A stretch of DNA of 37,440 bases, from NCBI RefSeq assembly GCF_900103325.1, contig NZ_FMXM01000033.1, positions 1-37,440 of the forward strand, written 5' to 3'. The stretch comes from Mesorhizobium qingshengii (GTDB lineage: Bacteria; Pseudomonadota; Alphaproteobacteria; Rhizobiales; Rhizobiaceae). The position numbers were made by a program, and so were the translations under genes. Of this stretch, positions 7,313 to 13,586 are shown piece by piece. Every line of letters begins with the position of its first letter. The stretch's first letter is position 1. Under the pieces are notes generated by a model that saw nothing but the letters and a program-made list of their open reading frames with translations, was not told the DNA's origin and did not search any database.

Positions 7313-8296
7313 ATGAGAGCAATGGTGCTCGAAAGCGTCGGCACCCCCTTGAAACTTCTCGACAGGCCCGATCCCATGCCTGGCGCGGGCGAGATCAGGC
7401 TGAAGGTCGAGGCATGCGCGGTTTGTCGAACCGATCTGCATGTGGTTGACGGAGATTTGCTTCATCCGAAACTGCCGCTCATCCCGGGGCACGAAATCGT
7501 CGGCATCATCGATTTGGTTGGCGAAGGCGTCACCCGTTCCAGGGTCGGGCGCAGAGTTGGCGTGCCTTGGCTCGGGCATACTTGCGGCCATTGTCCCTAC
7601 TGCGCCGCCGGGAGCGAAAATCTCTGTGACCAGCCAGACTTCACCGGCTATACACGCGATGGTGGTTTCGCCAGCCATGTCATTGCCGACGCGCGGTTCG
7701 CCTTCGATCTGGACCCGGATGCCGAGCCCGTATCGCAAGCTCCGTTGCTTTGCGCTGGCCTGATCGGCTGGCGATGCCTGAAGAAAGCCGGTGACGGCAA
7801 GCGGCTCGGGATCTACGGCTTCGGCGCCGCCGCGCATATCGTCGCCCAGATCGCGATCTGGCAAGGTCGTGAGATTTTCGCTGTCACCCGGCCGGGTGAC
7901 AAGGAAGCACAGGAATTTGCGCGCTCGCTCGGAGCGACCTGGGCGGGTGGTTCGGATGAACTTCCGCCCATGCAGCTCGATGCCGCGATCATCTTCGCTC
8001 CTGTCGGTGATTTGGTGCCGATTGCGCTTCGTGCTGTCCGCAAGGGTGGCTGCGTGGTTTGCGGCGGCATTCACATGAGTGACATCCCAGCGATGCCTTA
8101 CAAATTGCTCTGGGAAGAGCGTGAACTGGTGTCGGTGGCAAACCTGACCCGCCGCGACGCGGAAGAGTTCTTTCCCATAGCGAAGCGCGCGCAGGTTCGC
8201 ACGCACACCAAGGTCTATCCGCTGGAACAGGCCAATCAGGCGTTGGACGATCTGAGGGAAGGGAGATTGAGCGGCGCCGCCGTCCTGGTGCCGTGA
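7313..8296 (+). CDS. zinc-dependent alcohol dehydrogenase
   Basis: A 327-residue medium-chain dehydrogenase of the AdhP type, expected to interconvert alcohols and aldehydes with NAD(P). Seen in order: the catalytic zinc site in EACAVCRTDLH (cysteine near residue 36) and PGHEIVG; the structural zinc lobe with four cysteines in CGHCPYCAAGSENLC; and the nucleotide-binding glycines in YGFGAAAH near residue 170. ATG 7313 follows GGAGCG five bases upstream; in-frame starts at 7286 and 7301 exist but have poorer sites. It is one of the few units in the window without a FixK/FNR box; instead a 20-base inverted repeat lies just upstream. It is convergent with the oxidoreductase. Substrate unknown; ethanol or short-chain aldehydes would fit fermentation. 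Confidence 0.92.
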   Translation: MRAMVLESVGTPLKLLDRPDPMPGAGEIRLKVEACAVCRTDLHVVDGDLLHPKLPLIPGHEIVGIIDLVGEGVTRSRVGRRVGVPWLGHTCGHCPYCAAGSENLCDQPDFTGYTRDGGFASHVIADARFAFDLDPDAEPVSQAPLLCAGLIGWRCLKKAGDGKRLGIYGFGAAAHIVAQIAIWQGREIFAVTRPGDKEAQEFARSLGATWAGGSDELPPMQLDAAIIFAPVGDLVPIALRAVRKGGCVVCGGIHMSDIPAMPYKLLWEERELVSVANLTRRDAEEFFPIAKRAQVRTHTKVYPLEQANQALDDLREGRLSGAAVLVP

Positions 8297-8313
8297 TTGA
8301 CATTCAACGAACG

Positions 8314-8904
8314 TTATCTGGCCCGTGAACCCAGTCGACGCATTTGCCGGATCCACTTCGCGCGGGTTGCGTCGCTGGCGGCAGCGACCATGCCGAACAA
8401 AGTCTCGCGCACCGGACTGATGCCGACAAAATGGAGGATGCTTCGCCGCATGCCGGCGAGACCATGTCCGAGGAACCATAGCCGGTAAAGAACGGACGGC
8501 ATGCCCATCGTCACCACGACGCGCGCCGAGCGGCCACGAAGCAATGTCTTGGTAAAACCGCCGCCCTTGTCCGGATAGGCAAAGGCCGTTCCCGGCCGCA
8601 TCACCTGTTCCAGAAATGCCTTGAGCATGGCCGGCATGGTCCCGAGCCACAGAGGAAAGACAAAGACGATGTGCTCGGCCCAGACGATGCCCTCGGCCGC
8701 GTCCTTCAGCTCGTCTGGAACCGAACCGTGTTCGAACGCCTGCATTGTCCGCAGCATGGGAAAATCAAGCGCTGCCAGATCGACCCAACGGACGGCGTGC
8801 CCGGCCTTTTCCGCGCCCTCGCCATAAGCCTTGGCAAGACCGCGGCAGAGCCGGTCCGGGGACGGGTCGGGATGACCGACTACGATGAGGATGCGTCGCG
8901 GCAT
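8314..8904 (-). CDS. flavodoxin-fold NAD(P)H oxidoreductase (MdaB/KefF-like)
   Basis: A 196-residue protein with the flavodoxin-like fold of NAD(P)H:quinone oxidoreductases. The N terminus RRILIVVGHPDPSPDRLCRGL is the typical first strand and FMN phosphate loop; FVFPLWLGTMPAMLKAFLEQV near residue 80 is the family's signature helix that shapes the flavin site; VVVTMGMPSVLYR follows. It would reduce quinones or other electrophiles in the cytoplasm. It lies 32 bases after the unknown gene at 8937-9323 and is probably co-transcribed with it under the box at 9373. The end of a second copy of this gene persists at 5253-5372. Confidence 0.88.
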   Translation of the reverse strand: MPRRILIVVGHPDPSPDRLCRGLAKAYGEGAEKAGHAVRWVDLAALDFPMLRTMQAFEHGSVPDELKDAAEGIVWAEHIVFVFPLWLGTMPAMLKAFLEQVMRPGTAFAYPDKGGGFTKTLLRGRSARVVVTMGMPSVLYRLWFLGHGLAGMRRSILHFVGISPVRETLFGMVAAASDATRAKWIRQMRRLGSRAR

Positions 8905-8936
8905 GATTCACTTCCAGGGAGCCTGGTCGCGAGGCA

Positions 8937-9323
8937 TCAAGGCCGTTCGACCCGTGCCACCTGGTAGGTATGCATGGCGCCGTTGCGCTCGATCGACACA
9001 TACTCACCGGTCACGAACCGTTCTTCGCCGAGATGAAAGCCGATCTCATCGTCACGATCGCCTTCGGCGTAGTCGAAATACCACTGTCCACCGGGCTTGC
9101 GGCGGAGCCGGCCGATCAGATCGTCTTCGCCGGTGCGAAACCGGCGCACGCGGCAGGAGGCCTTGTGCGACTTCCATTCCTCGGCATCGATCCGGCCTTC
9201 GCCGGTCAGCGGAGCGAGCACGTCATAGCCCTCCTCACGGTCGCCTTCCGGATGGCCTTTCTCGCGCGCGAGCAGCAGCCGGACATTGCGGAATTTCGGG
9301 GTAAGGTCCTTCAAATCAGTCAT
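8937..9323 (-). CDS. conserved-looking protein of unknown function, 128 residues
   Basis: I do not recognise a named family. The protein is soluble, charged and without signal peptide or membrane segment. It contains RRFRTGEDDLIGRLRRKPGGQWYFDYAEGDRDDEIGFH-type sequence (given here only in part: GRLRRKPGGQWYFDYAEGD) and a C terminus GAMHTYQVARVERP that reads like a small beta-barrel domain. Real-gene evidence: normal codon use, a GGAG ribosome binding site just before ATG 9323, and a perfect FixK/FNR box centred 56 bases upstream. It is followed after 32 bases by the NAD(P)H oxidoreductase, with which it probably forms an operon. Function cannot be inferred beyond a role in the low-oxygen programme. 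Confidence 0.75.
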   Translation of the reverse strand: MTDLKDLTPKFRNVRLLLAREKGHPEGDREEGYDVLAPLTGEGRIDAEEWKSHKASCRVRRFRTGEDDLIGRLRRKPGGQWYFDYAEGDRDDEIGFHLGEERFVTGEYVSIERNGAMHTYQVARVERP

Positions 9324-9372
9324 GGAGAACTCCTTTCACGGAGTTCCATAGAACGGTGGCCGGCCTTGGCCC

Positions 9373-9386
9373 TTGATCCGCATCAA
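9373..9386. promoter_or_regulatory. FixK/FNR-type box of the unknown gene/oxidoreductase operon
   Basis: TTGATCCGCATCAA is a perfect TTGAT-N4-ATCAA palindrome, centred 56 bases before ATG 9323. It lies in the 88-base gap after the DUF4010 gene. Confidence 0.82.
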
Positions 9387-9411
9387 AGGAGACCTGAGAA
9401 CCTCGCTCCCA

Positions 9412-10662
9412 TCAAAGGCCGGTCAACAGCATGGCGCAAGTGCCCACGGTCGCGGCGATCAGGGTTGCGCCGGCCAATGGCAACCAGAACCGGACCGGAC
9501 CGGCGGAGATTGCGAGCAGCAGGCGGCCAATCGCATTTGCTGCCAGAGCCGCCAGCACCGCCTGGCCCACCGTTGCGACGGGGACCGAGTGTTTGACGAG
9601 GCGCAACGCGCCGAGCACCGAGACATCGACATCGAACGTGGCTGCAAATGCCGAACTCGCCAGCAAGCCGCGCCCGCCGAATTGCGCGGCCAGCGCGGCA
9701 CTTGCGGTCGCGACGACGGCAAAGAGCAAGGCGAAGAGCAGCAACGGGCCAAGTTCAAATGGATTGCGCGCGATCGTGCCGCCTTCGCGATTCCCGCTGT
9801 CGCGAGCCAAAAGCAATGTTCCGCAGGCAGCGAAGGCGAGCGTCGCGGCAATCGCCGGAACGCCGGCGGAAGCGAACACGCTTGGCTCGATGATCAGAAC
9901 CACGACGCAGACACGCAGCATCGAAACCATGGCCGCCAGCGATGCCGCGCCTGCGAGCGGCAGTGGATTGCTTGCCGACGCGGCGTTGCGGGCGAGCGCC
10001 ACGGTTACGGCGGTGGACGAGACCAGTGCACCAGCAAGCGAACTGACGAGCAGACCGCGCTTGGTGCCAAGCACGCGGACAGCGACATAGCCGGCGAACG
10101 ATATCGAGGCCATCAGCACCGTGAGAAACCAGGCCTCCCAAGGATTGAAACCACCCCAGGGGTCCAACGTTCGGTTCGGCAGCAAGGGCAGCACGATCGC
10201 CGTCATCACCGCCAGGATCAGCGCCGATCGCAGTTCGATCCATGTCAGTTGCCGCAGCAGGCCGTGCAAGATTTCGCGACTGGCAAGAATTGCTGCCAGC
10301 GCCGCTCCACCGGCAGCCGCTGCTCTGTAATCCCCTGCGACGGAAAGCGCGCCAAGCGCGAAAACACCGAGGCCGGCGATCACGCTCGTGACGCTGAAAT
10401 CCTCGTCATGGGCAGCCTCGCGCGCCTTGTACCAGGCGAAGATCACGGCGAAGGCGATGAACCCGCCGACCAGCACCGATACCGCATCGAGCGCTTCGGC
10501 GAGTGCGGCCAGAATCCCGCCGAGCAGGCCGGATATGCCAAAGGTGCGAATGCCGGCAGTGCGGCTGCGATCGGGCGCATCCCGCTCACGCCAGCCGCGC
10601 TCCAGTCCGACGAGCAGGCCAATGGCCAGGGCCAGTCCGAGCCGGGCGATGAGCGGATCCAT
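9412..10662 (-). CDS. MgtC/DUF4010 family membrane protein
   Basis: A 416-residue membrane protein. The N-terminal part (about residues 1-130) is MgtC/SapB-like, with LGLALAIGLLVGLERGWRER and the following RTAGIRTFGISGLLGGI; the C-terminal part (about 170-416) is the DUF4010 membrane domain. About 11 to 13 hydrophobic segments are visible. The family is widespread and its function is not settled; links to magnesium or acid stress come from MgtC. ATG 10662 (MDPLIARLG) lies 13 bases after the trxC stop; the frame reaches 10686 but would overlap trxC. It is the last gene of the DUF302, P1B ATPase, trxC, DUF4010 operon. Confidence 0.85.
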   Translation of the reverse strand: MDPLIARLGLALAIGLLVGLERGWRERDAPDRSRTAGIRTFGISGLLGGILAALAEALDAVSVLVGGFIAFAVIFAWYKAREAAHDEDFSVTSVIAGLGVFALGALSVAGDYRAAAAGGAALAAILASREILHGLLRQLTWIELRSALILAVMTAIVLPLLPNRTLDPWGGFNPWEAWFLTVLMASISFAGYVAVRVLGTKRGLLVSSLAGALVSSTAVTVALARNAASASNPLPLAGAASLAAMVSMLRVCVVVLIIEPSVFASAGVPAIAATLAFAACGTLLLARDSGNREGGTIARNPFELGPLLLFALLFAVVATASAALAAQFGGRGLLASSAFAATFDVDVSVLGALRLVKHSVPVATVGQAVLAALAANAIGRLLLAISAGPVRFWLPLAGATLIAATVGTCAMLLTGL

Positions 10663-10675
10663 GGTGCGGCAGCTT

Positions 10676-11125
10676 TCAGGCGGCAACCGTCGGCAGACGG
10701 TCGCGAACCCACCTGACGATCTGGCCTGCCGTCATTGCGCCGGATGCGCGCGCGATTTCGCGCCCGCCATGAAAGAGGATCATCGTCGGGATGCTGCGAA
10801 TGCCGAGCCTTGCCGCCACAGCCTGCTCATTGTCGGAATTGAGCTTGATCAGGCGAACAAGCGGCTCCAGTTCGTTCGCCGCCGCCTCATATGCCGGCGC
10901 CATCATCTTGCACGGGCCGCACCATGGTGCCCAGACGTCGACGACGACGGGGATACTGCTGCGGGTGATCTGCCGATCGAAGATCTCGGCGTCGACGTCC
11001 TGAGGGTGCCCCGAAAACAATCTGGTCCCGCACTTTCCACATTTAGCCTCCCCGGCATCGCGGCCCGGCGGCAGGCGGTTGACCCCGCCGCATTTGCTGC
11101 AAACCACCAAATTCTGCTGTGCCAT
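10676..11125 (-). CDS. trxC: thioredoxin 2
   Basis: A 149-residue cytoplasmic thiol-disulphide reductant. The N-terminal zinc ribbon has two CxxC pairs (VCSKCGG and KCGKCG), which sets thioredoxin 2 apart from thioredoxin 1, and the thioredoxin domain carries WAPWCGPCKMM near residue 70 and the cis-proline loop RSIPTMILF. Two ATGs are possible, 11131 and 11125; the GGGA at the upstream side has better spacing for 11125. It lies 27 bases after the P1B ATPase and 13 before the DUF4010 gene. Zinc-ribbon thioredoxins are often oxidative-stress enzymes; here it may keep metal-binding thiols of the ATPase reduced, which is inference. Confidence 0.95.
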   Translation of the reverse strand: MAQQNLVVCSKCGGVNRLPPGRDAGEAKCGKCGTRLFSGHPQDVDAEIFDRQITRSSIPVVVDVWAPWCGPCKMMAPAYEAAANELEPLVRLIKLNSDNEQAVAARLGIRSIPTMILFHGGREIARASGAMTAGQIVRWVRDRLPTVAA

Positions 11126-11152
11126 GGCCATTTCCCGATTTGCGATCGGCTA

Positions 11153-13006
11153 CTATGCGCGCCCGAGACGCCCATCGCCAAGGGTGCGCAGCGCGTTGAG
11201 AATAACCGCCACGTCTATCCCTTCCTGAAGCAATGCGCCTGCCACCGGCGTGATCTGCCCCATGGTCGCCGCAACCATCGCAACGGCCGAGAGTGCGAGC
11301 CCGACAACGATGCTTTGCAGGGCGATCGCGCGCGTACGTTGGGCAATCCGCACCGCCTCGGCAACAGGCTTCAGCCGGTCGGCGAGAATAATGACATCCG
11401 CCGCCTCGGAAGAGGCCGTCGCCCCGCGCGCGCCCATGGCGATGCCGACCGTCGCGGCGGCGAGGGCAGGTGCATCGTTAATGCCATCGCCGACCATCAT
11501 TGTTGGCGCCGTTGCCTTCTCGGCCTCGACCGTCGCGACTTTGTCCGCGGGAATGGCATCGGCGACGATGACATCCAGATCCAGCATGGAAGAAATACGC
11601 TTTGCCGTCGCACCATCGTCACCTGTCAGCATGACCATGCGCGTGATGCCGGCCGAGCGCAGATTGGCGAGCGCGTCGTGCGCATCTGCACGCAGTGCAT
11701 CGCCGAAGGTGAAAACGCCGGCAAGGTGTTTGCCGAGCGTAACAAAAACCCTCAACACCGGCGCGTCCCGATACCGATCTTCACCGTTTTTCGCCCAGTT
11801 GGGCAGGGGTTTGTCGGCGAGCGCGAAAGCCCGCGATCCCGCCGCGATCGACATGTTCTCGACCCGGCCTTTCAGGCCCGCACCGCGATGCTCGCGGACA
11901 TCATGTGGATGCGAAAGCACCAGATGCCTGCCGTGCGCCGCCCGGATGATCGAGTCGGCAAGCACATGGTGCGAGGCTTGTTCCAATGATGCCAACAGCC
12001 GCAGCAGATGGTCGGTGCCGCGGCCAGGTGCCGATTCGATCTCGATGAGCTCGGCACCACCGATGGTCAAGGTGCCGGTCTTGTCGAAGATCGCGGTCCG
12101 AACCTGAGCAAGGGCCTCCAACGCCGTCGAGCCCTTCATCAGGATGCCGCCGCGCGCGGCGCGCGACACACCGCCGATGAAGGCAACGGGGGCAGCTAGA
12201 ATGAGCGGGCAGGGCGTTGCGACAACCAGCACGGCAAGCGCCCGGATCGGATCGCCAGAGATAAACCACGCGATGCCGGAAACGAGCAAGGTGGCCGGCA
12301 ACAGGAACAGGGCGAAGCGGTCGGCCATGCGAATAAAAGGCGCTTTGACGGTCTGCGCCGCCGCGACCATGCGCACGATCGCTGCATAAGTGCTCTGCTC
12401 CGCCAGGGCAGAAGCCCGCATGCTGAAGGTCTCGCCCGCATTGACCGTGCCGCTGCGTAGCGTTTCGCCAGCGCTGCGCAGCACCGGCAATGGCTCGCCG
12501 GACACCGCGGACTCGTCGAGCGAGGCCGAAGTATCGAGCAGGATACCGTCGACGGGGAGCAGTTCGCCAGCACGCACCAGGAGAGCGTCACCGACAACGA
12601 CCTCTCCGATGGGGATGATTTCTGTTCCATGTGTCGACTTGCGATGTGCGACACGCGGCGACCGGTCGGTGAGTGCCTTGAGGTTCCGCTCGGCACGGCC
12701 GCGGGCAAAATCCTCGAGCACTGTGCCGCCGGCATACATGATCGCGACCACCACAGCGGCCAGCGGCTGGCCAAGCAACAGCGCGGCGGACATCGACACC
12801 AGCGCGATTGCATCGACGCCGAAGCGGCCGATCCAGAAATCGCGTAGTATCGAAATGGCGAGCGCGGCCACCACTGGCAAGGTCGCGACCGCCCAGATCG
12901 TATCTGCGCCAACGGGACCAAGGCCGGTTTGCCAAACTCCGATGCCCACGGCCAGGCCCAGTACTGCAATAACCAGCAACGCTCGTCTGAGGCCGGACTC
13001 GTTCAT
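11153..13006 (-). CDS. heavy-metal P1B-type ATPase with TPCP motif (P1B-5/Nia-like)
   Basis: A 617-residue metal export ATPase. Visible motifs: SGEP of the actuator domain, TPCPL in the metal-site helix with Cys266, the phosphorylated Asp308 in DKTGTLT, TGDDG, and VGDGINDAPAL near the end. No N-terminal metal-binding domain is present; the protein begins with hydrophobic helices after MNESGLRRALL (ATG 13006). TPCP replaces the CPC of copper and zinc pumps, and the last helices hold QEGID (594-598). As I recall, TPCP together with QExxD marks the P1B-5 group, to which the nickel/iron exporter Nia of Sinorhizobium meliloti belongs. Substrate therefore could be Ni or Fe, but this is inference. 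It lies 35 bases after DUF302 in an operon. Confidence 0.9.
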   Translation of the reverse strand: MNESGLRRALLVIAVLGLAVGIGVWQTGLGPVGADTIWAVATLPVVAALAISILRDFWIGRFGVDAIALVSMSAALLLGQPLAAVVVAIMYAGGTVLEDFARGRAERNLKALTDRSPRVAHRKSTHGTEIIPIGEVVVGDALLVRAGELLPVDGILLDTSASLDESAVSGEPLPVLRSAGETLRSGTVNAGETFSMRASALAEQSTYAAIVRMVAAAQTVKAPFIRMADRFALFLLPATLLVSGIAWFISGDPIRALAVLVVATPCPLILAAPVAFIGGVSRAARGGILMKGSTALEALAQVRTAIFDKTGTLTIGGAELIEIESAPGRGTDHLLRLLASLEQASHHVLADSIIRAAHGRHLVLSHPHDVREHRGAGLKGRVENMSIAAGSRAFALADKPLPNWAKNGEDRYRDAPVLRVFVTLGKHLAGVFTFGDALRADAHDALANLRSAGITRMVMLTGDDGATAKRISSMLDLDVIVADAIPADKVATVEAEKATAPTMMVGDGINDAPALAAATVGIAMGARGATASSEAADVIILADRLKPVAEAVRIAQRTRAIALQSIVVGLALSAVAMVAATMGQITPVAGALLQEGIDVAVILNALRTLGDGRLGRA

Positions 13007-13041
13007 GAGATTTCTCCCGGTCCCGATCGAGCCAATCGGCG

Positions 13042-13428
13042 CTAGAGTTCGCTGACCATGTCCTGCAACAGACGTCGCACGTCGTTCGCGATGCCGGCCA
13101 GTCCGGGATTGTCGATAGCGCCCATCGAGGCCACAGGATCGACTGCCGCGACCTCCACCTTTCCTGGGGAGATCTCCGTGACGATGACATTGCAAGGCAG
13201 CATGGTTCCGATCTTGTCCTCTGCCTGAAGCGCACGCCACGCAAAATGCGGATTGCACGCGCCAAGGATCACGTAGGGCTTGAAATCGACGCCGAGCTTG
13301 GCCTTCATCACCTGCTGCACATCGATCGACGTCAGGACGCCAAAACCCTTGTTTGCGAGCTTGTTGGTCACATGGTTGATCGCCGTGGTGAACGGCATGT
13401 CGACGGTCTTGCTGAAATAGTAGCTCAT
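13042..13428 (-). CDS. DUF302 family protein
   Basis: A 128-residue protein of the DUF302 family, recognised by the order TVDMPFTTAINHVTNKLANKGFGVLTSIDVQQ, here cited only in part, then GACNPHFAWRAL and LLPCNVIV-like segments. The start is ATG 13428 (MSYYFSKTV); an in-frame codon at 13446 is less likely. There is no signal peptide. The function of the family is unknown; members are frequent next to metal or redox genes. First gene of the operon with the P1B ATPase, trxC and DUF4010. The FixK-type box at 13522 is centred 100 bases upstream and could serve this operon as well as the divergent acyl-CoA synthetase gene. Confidence 0.88.
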   Translation of the reverse strand: MSYYFSKTVDMPFTTAINHVTNKLANKGFGVLTSIDVQQVMKAKLGVDFKPYVILGACNPHFAWRALQAEDKIGTMLPCNVIVTEISPGKVEVAAVDPVASMGAIDNPGLAGIANDVRRLLQDMVSEL

Positions 13429-13521
13429 CAACTCTCCAATCGCCAATCCTGACCGCTCGCCACTTCGCCAACGGCCGCCTCGAACTCATGAAACAGTTAA
13501 TCGCGATCTCTGGAGAAGGCT

Positions 13522-13535
13522 TTGATCCAACGCAA
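13522..13535. promoter_or_regulatory. asymmetric FixK-type box between DUF302 and the Pat-like gene
   Basis: TTGATCCAACGCAA, TTGAT half plus GCAA half. Centred 58 bases before the GTG at 13587 and 100 bases before the DUF302 start, so it can serve either side. Confidence 0.65.
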
Positions 13536-13586
13536 TGAACGGGCAAGATCGACTGGCGACTATAGCTGCGAACTGGAGGCACAGGG

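Noticed and set aside
7034..8650. 538-codon open frame on the minus strand
   Set aside because: It is antisense to the clear zinc alcohol dehydrogenase gene and has no recognisable domain.
10388..11989. 533-codon plus-strand frame over trxC and the P1B ATPase
   Set aside because: Antisense to two confidently identified genes; low-complexity, arginine- and alanine-rich translation.
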